54,640 bases of DNA from Flavobacteriaceae bacterium. Lineage in GTDB: Bacteria; Bacteroidota; Bacteroidia; Flavobacteriales; Flavobacteriaceae. Below, one piece after another: positions 1-10,064 of the stretch. The stretch's first letter is position 1, and each line of letters opens with the position of its first letter. The position numbers and the translations under genes were made by a program. The stretch is from positions 1-54,640 of the forward strand of contig JAURPF010000131.1 in NCBI GenBank assembly GCA_030835325.1. Direction: 5' to 3'. Under the pieces are notes generated by a model that saw only the letters and a program-made list of their open reading frames with translations, searched no databases and was not told the origin of the DNA.

Positions 1-1
1 A

Positions 2-736
2 TCGGGACCTACAGCATCAGAATTTAGTGAAGATTTTAACGTCACTGTAGAAATCGATCCTAGCTCAACTGCTATAGAAGGTGTACACTACAGACTAGAC
101 AGTTTTTCTCTTACACTAAGTTCATCAGGAAACTATATTGACAATCTACCACTAACAGTAATTACAGATGGTATAGCACCTCCTTTAGATGTAAATCCAA
201 AGTTGAAATTAAACATTATTGAAATTTCAAACGGCACTGTAAAGCCTAACGGAAGAACTAGCAGTATCGATATCACTATCGAATACTTATGCTACTCGCC
301 TATCACAGGAAAATACAGTACATCTGATGCTGCATATTGGAGAATTGGTTCAAACAATGCAAGTGCTTCTTCATGGCCAGAAGAAACTGAAATGATCTAC
401 ATCTGTAACGGAGTTTACAGAGTTCTAGAATACTGTGGATTATTTGACGGTAATGAATGGTATTTTGAAGTAGAAACTGATGAGTTCGGAAATGTCGTTG
501 ATGGTGCAGAGATTACATATCCTGCGACAACTCCAGATGGAGATCCACAAATGTTAAATGATCAGCCTTTAATTACTTGTGAACTAAACGCTTCAGATTT
601 ATCAAATGTTGGATGTAGTAGTTCAAATTATGTTTCTATAAACGGCGATGATGTAACACTATATATGTCATTTGGTTACTTTACTGCAGGATCAGGTTCA
701 AGAGAGTTTTATCAAGAAATGAATAAAATTAACTAA
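2..736 (+). CDS. C-terminal part of a surface/secreted protein with a Calx-beta-like segment (5' truncated by window edge)
   Basis: Frame of ORF 203..736 is open back to base 2 (SGPTASEFSEDFNVTVEIDPSSTAIEGVHYRLDSFSLTLSSSGNY...), resembling Calx-beta/SusE-like repeats; stop TAA 734-736. Confidence 0.7.
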   Translation, partial: SGPTASEFSEDFNVTVEIDPSSTAIEGVHYRLDSFSLTLSSSGNYIDNLPLTVITDGIAPPLDVNPKLKLNIIEISNGTVKPNGRTSSIDITIEYLCYSPITGKYSTSDAAYWRIGSNNASASSWPEETEMIYICNGVYRVLEYCGLFDGNEWYFEVETDEFGNVVDGAEITYPATTPDGDPQMLNDQPLITCELNASDLSNVGCSSSNYVSINGDDVTLYMSFGYFTAGSGSREFYQEMNKIN

Positions 737-748
737 AAATGAAAAAAG

Positions 749-1639
749 ATGAAAAAATTAAAATATATAATAACTTCAGTTTTGGTTGCGGGATTATTAA
801 TAGGCTGTGATGCCGAGTCTCCAGAACAAGATTCTAGTGCCATCGGTAGTACTGATAGATACCCAACACCAACATTTACTTTTAACGGCGGTGAATTAGT
901 GGCCAATGAAGGTTTAGAAACAGTGTATACATGGACTGTAACTTTAGATAAAGCAACAGACAGAGCTGTAGAATTTAACTTTGAAGATGCTGGAGGTACA
1001 GCAACTATCGATGAAGATTTCATAGTTACTAAAGCATCGATAGCTGCCTATGATACAACAGGAACACTTACATTAACTGTAATAGCCGATACGACTCCCG
1101 AAGAAACGGAGACAATTAAGCTAAAAGCTAACAGTGGTACTGGCTTAGGAACTAAGTATTTGGTAAATCCTGATACAGAATATCCAACATTTGAAGCAAC
1201 AATTGAAAACTATACTTCTGATCAAATCACTGCAGTATTTGATTGGGATACAGATTTAATTTTTGATGGTGATCCTTATTCAGCATGTTCATATGTAGAT
1301 ATAGACGTCTATGTTACTCAATCCCCTGAATTTAGCTGGGCAGACGTAATTGTAAATTACGATGCAGCTTCAAGCGATTGTCCAGAAGATTTTGACATCA
1401 ACGCATTGGAAGATGGTACATACTATTTCTGGTCAGATCTTTGGACAAATGTATACGCATCACTTTGGGAACCAGGATATATGCCAATTACCACTACAAT
1501 TTCTCAAACGGGTGTAGTATCTTATACATTCGAACAAACAAATGCTGAAGCATACGCTCGTGAAAGTGGAAGTGGACCAAATAACTTACTTATGAAAGTA
1601 GTTATCAATGGTGGTGAATGGACAGCAACCAAAAACTAG
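749..1639 (+). CDS. Predicted lipoprotein with Calx-beta-like domain
   Basis: N-terminus MKKLKYIITSVLVAGLLIGC with lipobox LIGC; TATIDEDFIV...TLTVIADTTPEETETIKLK resembles a Calx-beta motif. Confidence 0.75.
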   Translation: MKKLKYIITSVLVAGLLIGCDAESPEQDSSAIGSTDRYPTPTFTFNGGELVANEGLETVYTWTVTLDKATDRAVEFNFEDAGGTATIDEDFIVTKASIAAYDTTGTLTLTVIADTTPEETETIKLKANSGTGLGTKYLVNPDTEYPTFEATIENYTSDQITAVFDWDTDLIFDGDPYSACSYVDIDVYVTQSPEFSWADVIVNYDAASSDCPEDFDINALEDGTYYFWSDLWTNVYASLWEPGYMPITTTISQTGVVSYTFEQTNAEAYARESGSGPNNLLMKVVINGGEWTATKN

Positions 1640-1667
1640 TTGAAAAACTCAATACTCTTATAATCCT

Positions 1668-1693
1668 AAAAACCCCGCAATTGCGGGGTTTTT
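1668..1693 (+). terminator. Rho-independent terminator after the lipoprotein gene
   Basis: Perfect 13-bp arms AAAAACCCCGCAA/TTGCGGGGTTTTT followed by further T's. Confidence 0.85.
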
Positions 1694-1732
1694 TTATAAC
1701 GAAGAATTAGCCGCTATTGTCGTCCGATTTCT

Positions 1733-1740
1733 TACTTTTG
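1733..1740 (+). promoter_or_regulatory. Candidate Bacteroidetes -7 box (TACTTTTG) immediately upstream of rlmB
   Basis: Matches TAnnTTTG; ATG begins 5 nt after the final G. No -33 TTG at consensus spacing. Confidence 0.4.
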
Positions 1741-1744
1741 CTAT

Positions 1745-2479
1745 ATGGAAAAAGAAACCAAAATATACGGCCTTCGTGCCATCATTGAAGCTGTGGAAGC
1801 TGAAAATACCATAGACAAGGTTTTTTTACAAAAAGGACTCAGTGGCGAATTGTATACGGAGTTAGAAAAAATATTGAGAAAACACAACATCAACGTTTCG
1901 TATGTGCCTGTTGAAAAACTAAACCGAATGACTCCGCATAACCATCAAGGGGCAGTGGCCAACATTTCGCCAATTGCATTTTACGGTTTGGAAGAATTAA
2001 TAACCTCAGTCAAAGAAACCAAAAAAAACCCATTGTTTCTTCTCCTAGACCAACTCAGTGATGTGCGAAATTTTGGAGCCATTATCAGAACTGCCGAATG
2101 TACTGGCGTGGATGGAATTATCATTCAAAAAAGCGGTGCTGCTCCAATAAATGGAGATACCGTAAAAACAAGTGCAGGTGCCGTATTTAACATTCCCATC
2201 TGCAAAGTAGATCATATTAAAGATGCCCTGTTTTATTTACAAGCCTCTGATATAAAAGTCATTGCCGCCACAGAAAAAACAGAAAATACTATTTTCGACA
2301 TCGATTTTAAAGACGGTTGTGCCATTATTATGGGTTCTGAAGATCGTGGTATCAACCCTTCTATTTTGAAATTAGTGGACAACAAAGCAAAACTCCCCAT
2401 GCAAGGCAGTATTGCCTCTTTGAATGTTTCTGTAGCTTGTGGTGCTTTTCTTTATGAAATTGTAAGACAACGCCTCTAA
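1745..2479 (+). CDS. rlmB: 23S rRNA 2'-O-ribose methyltransferase, TrmH/SpoU family (RlmB)
   Basis: IYGLRAIIEAVEA...LLLDQLSDVRNFGAIIRTAECTGVDG...IIMGSEDRGI...LNVSVACGAFLYEIVRQR are SPOUT signature motifs. Confidence 0.9.
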   Translation: MEKETKIYGLRAIIEAVEAENTIDKVFLQKGLSGELYTELEKILRKHNINVSYVPVEKLNRMTPHNHQGAVANISPIAFYGLEELITSVKETKKNPLFLLLDQLSDVRNFGAIIRTAECTGVDGIIIQKSGAAPINGDTVKTSAGAVFNIPICKVDHIKDALFYLQASDIKVIAATEKTENTIFDIDFKDGCAIIMGSEDRGINPSILKLVDNKAKLPMQGSIASLNVSVACGAFLYEIVRQRL

Positions 2480-3246
2480 ATATCTTTTTCTTTATAGTTA
2501 TAACGCACTTCTAAAGAGCTGTCTGCCGTATGATCTTCTTCTTCTGACATTTCTATAAAATTACCCTCCGCGTCAAACTGTTGTAAAAAAGGATCCTCTG
2601 ATTCATCATAATGTTCCTGTTCCCATACATATTTGGGAGGTTTGGCAATGGACGTCTTGAAAACTAAGGCGAATATAAACCCCACCAATAATCCTGATAA
2701 ATGGCCTTCCCATGACATATTTTCTTTGATCGGAAAAACATACCACAACATACTACCGTATAAAAAAATAACTAAAAATGAAAGTGCCGTAAGGCGATAA
2801 TGTTTAGAAAAAATCCCTTTAAAAAGCATAAAACTCATAAGTACATAGATAAGACCACTTGCGCCAATATGGTAACCAGCACTTCCTATACCCCAAGTGA
2901 AAAGTCCTGAAAATAAAATTCCTAATAAAATAACCTTCCACGCAATTGGACGATAAAAATAAAAAAGAGCTGTTGACAACACCAACAAAGGGGTAGAATT
3001 ATGGTATAAATGCTCTAAACTCCCATGGATAAAAGGACTAAAAACAACACCTCTCAAACCTGATATTGTTCTTGGAAATACACCCAAGGTATTGAAGCGG
3101 TATCCAAACCGAATTTCAATCCAAAATACAATCCAAATCAATAACACAAACGCTATTGGATAGCCAATGACACCTGTAGAAAATCGAAAGGGTTGTTGTG
3201 GATTCATGGTTATAAATTTACTAAACACCAGCAAATAACCCGCCAA
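2476..3246 (-). CDS. Rhomboid family intramembrane serine protease
   Basis: HGSLEHLYHNSTPLLVL, GASG and EGHLSGLL motifs; multiple TM segments. Start may be the internal ATG at 3207 (MNPQQPFRFS). Confidence 0.85.
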   Translation of the reverse strand: MAGYLLVFSKFITMNPQQPFRFSTGVIGYPIAFVLLIWIVFWIEIRFGYRFNTLGVFPRTISGLRGVVFSPFIHGSLEHLYHNSTPLLVLSTALFYFYRPIAWKVILLGILFSGLFTWGIGSAGYHIGASGLIYVLMSFMLFKGIFSKHYRLTALSFLVIFLYGSMLWYVFPIKENMSWEGHLSGLLVGFIFALVFKTSIAKPPKYVWEQEHYDESEDPFLQQFDAEGNFIEMSEEEDHTADSSLEVRYNYKEKDI

Positions 3247-3292
3247 AAAATGGCGATATGTTAGAATGTCAGATTTATATAAAAAAAAACTT

Positions 3293-3300
3293 TAGTTTTG
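3293..3300 (+). promoter_or_regulatory. Candidate Bacteroidetes -7 box (TAGTTTTG) immediately upstream of rarA
   Basis: Matches TAnnTTTG; ATG at 3305. No obvious -33 TTG. Confidence 0.35.
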
Positions 3301-3304
3301 TAGG

Positions 3305-4582
3305 ATGAATGCACCCTTAGCAGAACGCTTACGTCCAAAAAAACTGACCGATTACATCAGTCAATCACACCTTGTTGGATCTAACGGAGCGTTAACGCAA
3401 GCATTAAAACAAGGATTGATTCCTTCCATGATTTTTTGGGGCCCTCCTGGCATCGGAAAAACCACCCTTGCCACCATCATTGCTACCGAGTCCGAACGTC
3501 CTTTCTATACCTTAAGTGCTATCAGTTCTGGCGTGAAAGATGTGCGGGAAGTCATTGAAAAAGCCAAAACTGGAGGTGGTTTATTTACGACCAAAAACCC
3601 TATTTTATTTATAGATGAAATTCATCGTTTTAGTAAATCACAGCAAGATTCACTGTTGCAAGCCGTGGAAAAAGGATGGGTCACACTGATTGGAGCCACC
3701 ACAGAAAATCCAAGTTTTGAAGTCATCTCTGCCCTCCTCTCTCGTTGTCAGGTTTACACTTTAAAACCGTTTGATACCAGCGATTTAGAGGCGTTGCTAA
3801 AACGGGCTATTGAAACCGATGAGCTCCTTTCAAAAAAGAACATTAAACTCCTAGAAACCGAAGCCTTACTGCGATTGTCAGGCGGGGATGCTCGAAAATT
3901 ATTAAATATTTTTGAATTAATTGTCAATTCAGACAGTGCCACCAATGTAACCATTACAAATCAATTGGTGTTAGATAAGGTTCAAAACAATACGATTTTA
4001 TATGATAAAACAGGCGATCAGCATTACGATATTATTTCGGCCTTTATTAAATCCATTCGTGGGAGCGACCCAAATGGAGCCGTCTATTGGTTGGCACGTA
4101 TGCTAGAAGGTGGCGAGGACGTAAAGTTTATTGCACGACGCATGCTTATCCTTGCAAGCGAAGATATTGGAAACGCCAACCCAACGGCAATGGTATTAGC
4201 CAATAGCACCTTTCAATCGGTCTCAGCAATAGGCATGCCCGAAAGTCGTATTATATTAAGCCAATGTGCGACCTACTTGGCCTGCTCGCCAAAAAGTAAT
4301 GCAGCCTATGCCGCAATCAATCAAGCAATTGATGTTGTGAAAAACACCGGGAATCTTGCAGTACCCCTAGACATTCGAAACGCACCCACTAAATTGATGA
4401 AAGATTTAGGCTATGGTGAGTCTTATAAGTACGCTCATAATTACGACCTGAATTTTGTGGATCAAGAATTTTTACCCGAAGGAATCGAAAATACTCGATT
4501 TTACAAACCTGGAAACAATCCCCGTGAAAATGCCCAACAAGAATTTTTGAAACAACGTTGGAAAGACAAGTATAGTTCCTAG
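3305..4582 (+). CDS. rarA: Replication-associated recombination protein A (RarA/MgsA AAA+ ATPase)
   Basis: [22 protein letters not shown]...[13 protein letters not shown]...[15 protein letters not shown]...[11 protein letters not shown]. Confidence 0.93.
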   Translation: MNAPLAERLRPKKLTDYISQSHLVGSNGALTQALKQGLIPSMIFWGPPGIGKTTLATIIATESERPFYTLSAISSGVKDVREVIEKAKTGGGLFTTKNPILFIDEIHRFSKSQQDSLLQAVEKGWVTLIGATTENPSFEVISALLSRCQVYTLKPFDTSDLEALLKRAIETDELLSKKNIKLLETEALLRLSGGDARKLLNIFELIVNSDSATNVTITNQLVLDKVQNNTILYDKTGDQHYDIISAFIKSIRGSDPNGAVYWLARMLEGGEDVKFIARRMLILASEDIGNANPTAMVLANSTFQSVSAIGMPESRIILSQCATYLACSPKSNAAYAAINQAIDVVKNTGNLAVPLDIRNAPTKLMKDLGYGESYKYAHNYDLNFVDQEFLPEGIENTRFYKPGNNPRENAQQEFLKQRWKDKYSS

Positions 4583-5337
4583 CGTTGAATGTTCAAGGCT
4601 TCAATAGTAGTTTTCCCATTTTCAATAGATTCACGAACCCAACTTTGTCCGCGTTTATAAATAATTCCTTCCATCCCTTCAATAATATAAACATTCTCAA
4701 AGAGTGTTGCGTGCACGGAATATTTAACCGTTTTAGAATCACTATTTATAAAATCATAGCCCGAGTTGGTTTGCTGAATAATCAAACCCGAAGCCACCTC
4801 AACAGCCGGAACTGATGGGGCTTGTGGTTGTTCAGAGACGATTTCAGATGTGGGTTCAATAGGCGTGATTTCTGGTGTTTTAGGCAAAACATTCCTACGA
4901 TCTGCCGGCTCATAAGCATAATTAAATTCACTTAAAGTAAAAACATCTCGAAGCGCTTCATGGTAGGCTTTCTGATAATCCTTAAGTTTGGATTTTCCAA
5001 TTTCGGAAGAAAAAACAACCGTATTTTTACAATTGGTCAGTAGCAATTGTAGTTTTGTTATTAATAATCCTTTTATCTTAACCACATTTGCATTCAGTAG
5101 TAAACAATTGTTTTGAGCTAAATCCTTTGGGTAATTATCCGATTTATTCAGCACTGTAAATCCATTCTTTGTTAACAGATACTTTGTTAAAGAATTCAAT
5201 TGATATTGATCATTTGATTTTAAAAAATCAAATTTATCTGGTACTGAAACGTATTTATAATCATTGATACTCAATTGAGCCCATAAACTTGTAGTGGCGC
5301 TCAATATTAGAAGAAAAACACAAATTTTAGTTTTCAT
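4579..5337 (-). CDS. Hypothetical exported protein
   Basis: Signal peptide MKTKICVFLLILSATTSLWAQ; no family recognised with confidence. Confidence 0.7.
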   Translation of the reverse strand: MKTKICVFLLILSATTSLWAQLSINDYKYVSVPDKFDFLKSNDQYQLNSLTKYLLTKNGFTVLNKSDNYPKDLAQNNCLLLNANVVKIKGLLITKLQLLLTNCKNTVVFSSEIGKSKLKDYQKAYHEALRDVFTLSEFNYAYEPADRRNVLPKTPEITPIEPTSEIVSEQPQAPSVPAVEVASGLIIQQTNSGYDFINSDSKTVKYSVHATLFENVYIIEGMEGIIYKRGQSWVRESIENGKTTIEALNIQR

Positions 5338-6730
5338 AATTTTTAAATATATAGTTAAAGCCTAGTTGTAAAGATACACTTTGTGATTTAGCTAAGTTTT
5401 GATATTCCAATAAATTATCAGCCATAATATAAAACTGCAGAGGTCCCAGAGCGGCAGACATGCCTAGTCCAACATTAGAAAATGAAAAGGCATCTACTGT
5501 ATAGGTCGTCTTTATCTGAAGGTTTTTATAAAATTTTCTAAAATAAAATAGCGATAAAGCCCATTGTAAATGATTGGGACGATTCATTGCAAAGAGATGT
5601 GCTCCTACTCTATTTTGAAAGGTTGGATCTGATTTATCAAGACAATTACATTCTTTATTTATTTTTCTTCCAAAGTTATAACTCACCGAACTATTGAGTT
5701 TTAGTGGTCGCCATTTTGTGTACGATATTGTGGTGCTATCAATTTCAACTAAATTATCAAAATCACTGCTAACCTCATTCCAGTAATCTTGAGCCGTTAG
5801 TCCCGATGTAATTTCTGGAAATACAGCTTGAATCCCATCATACTCTAGATACTTATCTAAAATATAATTTTTAACATCCTTAGAATAGTTGATAAAACCA
5901 ATGTCTTGAAGACTGGCATCAATCGTCCATTCTGGTGCGGGCTGATGGGTAAATCCAAGATCAATCCCAACGCCTAGATTCCCGCCAAATAATAAGCGTT
6001 TTTTTAGAATCCCTAATTCATCATTAACTTCAGGTTCACTTAGAAAAGAAATTCCAGATGTATGTAAGCTCATGTCTAGATCAAAGATATGATTCAAATT
6101 ATTATTAGCAGTCGGAACCGTGATAAAGGAACCTTGATTTTTTGTTGAGGACAGTTGTACAATACTAGAATAGACTTTTCCCCTGATTCCTAAGGTCCAT
6201 TTAGAGTTAATTTTTTTATTCAACCCTATATGAAATACAGATAACACTTCGGCACTGACGCTCAACTGACCAAAATCGAAACGCCTGTTTAAATTATTGT
6301 AATTGCCTTCATTAGCTAGGACTGCATAATCCTTTGGGAAATAGGAAAATATATCGGATTCTTGATACATTCCAAAGGATATAAATAACTTTTTTTCTAA
6401 AGATGTTTTTACAGAAAATCCTGCTGAAAAAACATCTAATTGTTGATTAAATCCCACAAAATCTTTTGAATCCATGCTATAAGCAACCTCTCTTAGTTTT
6501 TGATTAAAATCTCTTCCATCGTCAGCAAAAATATCAAATGCAGAAAATCCAGTGATTCCAGCATTTAAATGAATATGAGAAAGCAAAGGAATCCCGACAT
6601 ATCCACGGAAATCGACTTGGCCTCCAGGGTTTAAAAGAAGCTGTTGTGGTACTTCATTAAATCCATATAGAAGCTGCTTGTTTTGTGCATGTAGGGACAA
6701 AAATACACCTAAAAAGAAAAACCACTTCAT
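5327..6730 (-). CDS. DUF5723/PorV-like outer-membrane beta-barrel protein
   Basis: Signal peptide; LLLNPGGQVDFRGYVGIPLLSHIHLNAGITGFSAFDIF...; barrel-like pattern to the C-terminus. Confidence 0.7.
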   Translation of the reverse strand: MKWFFFLGVFLSLHAQNKQLLYGFNEVPQQLLLNPGGQVDFRGYVGIPLLSHIHLNAGITGFSAFDIFADDGRDFNQKLREVAYSMDSKDFVGFNQQLDVFSAGFSVKTSLEKKLFISFGMYQESDIFSYFPKDYAVLANEGNYNNLNRRFDFGQLSVSAEVLSVFHIGLNKKINSKWTLGIRGKVYSSIVQLSSTKNQGSFITVPTANNNLNHIFDLDMSLHTSGISFLSEPEVNDELGILKKRLLFGGNLGVGIDLGFTHQPAPEWTIDASLQDIGFINYSKDVKNYILDKYLEYDGIQAVFPEITSGLTAQDYWNEVSSDFDNLVEIDSTTISYTKWRPLKLNSSVSYNFGRKINKECNCLDKSDPTFQNRVGAHLFAMNRPNHLQWALSLFYFRKFYKNLQIKTTYTVDAFSFSNVGLGMSAALGPLQFYIMADNLLEYQNLAKSQSVSLQLGFNYIFKNYEN

Positions 6731-7299
6731 GAAGATATTTTTAAATAGAAAACTCCTTTGGATGCGAAGAGAATACTTCCTTCAGAACCAGAAGTTAAAA
6801 CAGAGCTCGTAGGAGTAGAAATCAAAGTGAATGTAATATTCAGTTTATGTGTAGATTTTAGAGCTGTTAAACTCATGTTTTCAAAAACTTCTATGTGTTC
6901 AGTAAACAGAGGGGTATTTGAGGGAGAGTTGTCTATATCTATTGAAAACGTATGTTGAAGCGCATCTGCGTTGTCATAAAAATCAACCTTAATCTGAAAA
7001 GCTTTGTTAATACTATTCGTGATTCCAAAAACTAGTTCTGCTTTTATCAGGTTGTCAATACTAAACCCTGAGTTAAAAACATCAAAAACAACTTGATCAG
7101 AGATGAAGGGCAATTCAGTCCCTGAGGAATCAACAAAGGATGCAGCTGGTTCTTGAGCATTTACTAAATTAAGTTCCACTGTAGGATATAAAATAAGCGC
7201 ATCATCTTGTTCAAAATCTGTATCTTTGATACACGATAAGCAAGTTCCTAAAACAAAAAGTAAGGATATGTGTTTTATAAAGAAAGATTGTGTTTTCAT
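6727..7299 (-). CDS. Small predicted lipoprotein
   Basis: Internal start MKTQSFFIKHISLLFVLGTCLSC gives a lipobox-like N-terminus; stop overlaps the start of the downstream barrel gene by 4 nt. Confidence 0.65.
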   Translation of the reverse strand: MKTQSFFIKHISLLFVLGTCLSCIKDTDFEQDDALILYPTVELNLVNAQEPAASFVDSSGTELPFISDQVVFDVFNSGFSIDNLIKAELVFGITNSINKAFQIKVDFYDNADALQHTFSIDIDNSPSNTPLFTEHIEVFENMSLTALKSTHKLNITFTLISTPTSSVLTSGSEGSILFASKGVFYLKISS

Positions 7300-7352
7300 A
7301 AATAAATTAGGTTTATAGTATTCTTGGAACGAAAAAATTACATTTTTATTTT

Positions 7353-8042
7353 TTATATATACTTTTTTAATTCTAATAAATGATCTACACAAATAATATC
7401 CGCTGCTAAAGTTTCCTTGTGATAATTAAAACAAATCGCTTCCATCCCAAAATTAAGAGCACCTAAAACATCTGCCTCTAGATTATCTCCTATCATCAAA
7501 CTTTCTTCTGGGGTTGCTTTGGCCATTTGAAGTGCATGGTTAAAAATCTTAGGATTTGGTTTCTTGACGCCCACCATTTCAGAGTTGGTCACTGTTTGAA
7601 AAAAATGATCAATATTCGATTGGTTTAATTTTCCATGCTGAACCTCTTTGAACCCATTAGTAATGATGTGAAGTATATAGTTTGGTTGCAAGTATTCTAA
7701 AAGTTCAATCGTTCCAGGGAATAGGTGATTAAACGTTGGTAAATGCAAAATATAATCATCTGACAATTTATGGATAATTCTTGTGGACACTTCTATATCT
7801 AATTCTTTAAAGGCATCCTTGAGACGGGCAAATTTCAAGCTCTTTTTATCAATCTTCTCATCTCGATACAGCTTCCAGTACCGCAGATTGATAGGCACAT
7901 AAACCTCCAAAAAAGAATTCAAATCAATATCCAAACTATTTAATTTAAATATTTTATCAAAAGTCAATGCGGAGTTTTTATCAAAATCCCAAAGGGTATG
8001 ATCGAGATCAAAAAAAATATGTTTTTTATGATGAAATGTCAT
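7353..8042 (-). CDS. HAD-superfamily hydrolase, YjjG-type pyrimidine nucleotidase family
   Basis: IFFDLDHTLWDFDKNS...HIITNGFKEVQHGKL...VGVKKPNPKIF...MIGDNLEADVLGALNFGM. Confidence 0.85.
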   Translation of the reverse strand: MTFHHKKHIFFDLDHTLWDFDKNSALTFDKIFKLNSLDIDLNSFLEVYVPINLRYWKLYRDEKIDKKSLKFARLKDAFKELDIEVSTRIIHKLSDDYILHLPTFNHLFPGTIELLEYLQPNYILHIITNGFKEVQHGKLNQSNIDHFFQTVTNSEMVGVKKPNPKIFNHALQMAKATPEESLMIGDNLEADVLGALNFGMEAICFNYHKETLAADIICVDHLLELKKYI

Positions 8043-9333
8043 TTGAGCAGTCTAATATTATATTAAATAAGGCTTTGAAATCGGACCAACGTTTAAAGGG
8101 GCTAAACGCATAGTTGTGAAAAATAAATGTAAACCTTCCATTGACCTTTTTCACTTCTGAAATGGCTTTTAGCAAAGTTTCTTTTTTATCTAAAAATGAG
8201 GCGTGTTTAAGCAGCACAAAATCCATCAATTGGAAAGGGTGAATCATCAGGGGTGTTTGAATTTCATAATCTAAATCATAAAACAAAAACGGGGTGCAAG
8301 TACCCGCTCTAAATCCAATCGAATCTGGATACCCCATTGTATAATCTGCATTAATCTCAAGATCAATAAAATTTCGATAAGTCGTTGGTAAATTCACTTT
8401 AGAAAACGATGAACGTGCCGAGGTGGTCACGGAGTTTACAATTGCATCCATTTGTCGTTTTTCTGATTTCATGACATCAATAGAGTCCAAAGCCATATAA
8501 GAGGCTTTGATTCCTACATTACAATAATCAGCAACCGCTTTAATCAAAGAAACAAACTCCTTTTTATTGATGCTGATATTATTATCATAAGTCGTTAATT
8601 TTCCGATTATAAAAAATACATTGAACTTAGTTTGTGTCGTTTTTTGACGGTTTATAATCCATTTAAAATTGTCATAGGGATCTTTTTTAAATCCAAACAA
8701 CACTGGAAAACGTTCGTACAATAACTTAAACCGAAACCGAAATAAATCAGATCCAATCCCGCCTATAGTTCTTAAAAATCCTTTATTTTTAAAATAATAC
8801 GCGACAGGCACATCAATCACGGGATTAATTGAAAACTTACGAGAATAAAACTCATAATGTGGATACTGCACTTGTAGGGCATCTTTAAATTTATAAGCCC
8901 ATATATCAATCACAGGTTGGTGTAAAAATCCCGATTTAAAGGCTAAACTTTCTTCTTTGGTAAAACGCCCATAACTATCTTTAACATGCGGTAAATACTC
9001 TTCATATCGACTTAACAAATAAAAGGCTGCAGAGAAAATATCAAAAGGAATGTGGCTTTTTTCACCACTACTAAAAAAGCATTTAGTCTCCTCCCAGATC
9101 TGAACATTGAGCTCTAAATCCGACAAACCTTGTTCTAACAAAAGTCCATTACTTCTGACAAAAAACTCACTTCCTAAGGGCTGAGCTCCATATGACATTT
9201 TAAGATTATCATGGGCTATAAACTCCTCAATTACATTTGTAAAAGAAACAGGAATGTAGAGAATTCTTGTGCAGATTTGTTTAAAAACAAATTTGAGTCT
9301 AGGAGTAATTTTAGAAGTGTAAACTAACAGCAT
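8026..9333 (-). CDS. Polysaccharide deacetylase-family-like protein (DUF7033-like)
   Basis: AAFYLLSRYEEYLPHVKDSYGRF...DLEINADYTMGYPDSIGFRAGTCTPFLFYDL...TFIFHNYAFS. Confidence 0.65.
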   Translation of the reverse strand: MLLVYTSKITPRLKFVFKQICTRILYIPVSFTNVIEEFIAHDNLKMSYGAQPLGSEFFVRSNGLLLEQGLSDLELNVQIWEETKCFFSSGEKSHIPFDIFSAAFYLLSRYEEYLPHVKDSYGRFTKEESLAFKSGFLHQPVIDIWAYKFKDALQVQYPHYEFYSRKFSINPVIDVPVAYYFKNKGFLRTIGGIGSDLFRFRFKLLYERFPVLFGFKKDPYDNFKWIINRQKTTQTKFNVFFIIGKLTTYDNNISINKKEFVSLIKAVADYCNVGIKASYMALDSIDVMKSEKRQMDAIVNSVTTSARSSFSKVNLPTTYRNFIDLEINADYTMGYPDSIGFRAGTCTPFLFYDLDYEIQTPLMIHPFQLMDFVLLKHASFLDKKETLLKAISEVKKVNGRFTFIFHNYAFSPFKRWSDFKALFNIILDCSNDISS

Positions 9334-10031
9334 TATATTAAGCGTTCATCGGCAAAACTAAAATAGGTCTTTTCTGTGACAATTATATGGTCTATGACTT
9401 TAATATCTATACTTTCTGCTGCCAATTTAAATTTTTCCGTTAATTGGGTATCCGATTTACTTGGGATGAGGGATCCAGAGGGATGGTTATGTACCAAAAT
9501 AATAGCGACGGCAGAATGCTCTAGTGCCTGCTTCATAACAATACGAACGTCCACAATAGTACTTGTCATTCCTCCTTTGCTAAGCTGTGTTTTAGCTAAA
9601 ATTTTATTGGAGTTATTGAGGAATAAAACCCAAAATTCTTCATGAGAAAGATGTCCCAAAAGCGGATTCAAAATCTCAAATACCGATTTACTTGATGAGA
9701 TTTTATCCAATTCTTTTTGATGGGTTTCGCGACGACGATAGCCCAGTTCCATGGCAGCCGCAATTTTAATGGCCTTTGCTTCCCCTATTCCTTTGAACTT
9801 CATTAATTGAGTGATTGACAATTTCCCAACGCTTTGTAAATCATGATCAACACTTGCTAAAATTCGTTTGGATAAATCTACTGCCGATTCTTGTACCGAT
9901 CCAGAGCCAATTAAAATCGCTATTAATTCTGCATTGCTTAAAGATCGGGGGCCTTTATCTCTTAATTTTTCTCGAGGACGGTCGTCTTGAGACAAATTTT
10001 TTATGGAGAATGATTTGGGGAACATTGTCAT
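9333..10031 (-). CDS. radC: RadC family JAB-domain protein
   Basis: DRPREKLRDKGPRSLSNAELIAILIGSG...HNHPSGSLIPSKSDTQLTEKF; JAMM motif HNHP(x)8D. Confidence 0.92.
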   Translation of the reverse strand: MTMFPKSFSIKNLSQDDRPREKLRDKGPRSLSNAELIAILIGSGSVQESAVDLSKRILASVDHDLQSVGKLSITQLMKFKGIGEAKAIKIAAAMELGYRRRETHQKELDKISSSKSVFEILNPLLGHLSHEEFWVLFLNNSNKILAKTQLSKGGMTSTIVDVRIVMKQALEHSAVAIILVHNHPSGSLIPSKSDTQLTEKFKLAAESIDIKVIDHIIVTEKTYFSFADERLI

Positions 10032-10064
10032 AAATTTTAGAAGTTATTTTTTTTAATTTAAAAC

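Noticed and set aside
733-1023. Antisense ORF 733..1023 and many similar short opposite-strand ORFs (e.g. 9376..9645, 19159..19416, 33131..33358, 41358..41585, 53530..53808)
   Set aside because: They lie inside confidently identified genes on the other strand and have no recognisable motifs; they are shadow ORFs.
3241-3255. CGCCA-AAAAA-TGGCG hairpin near the rhomboid start
   Set aside because: Only 5-bp stem, overlapping the possible start region of the rhomboid gene and too weak to call.
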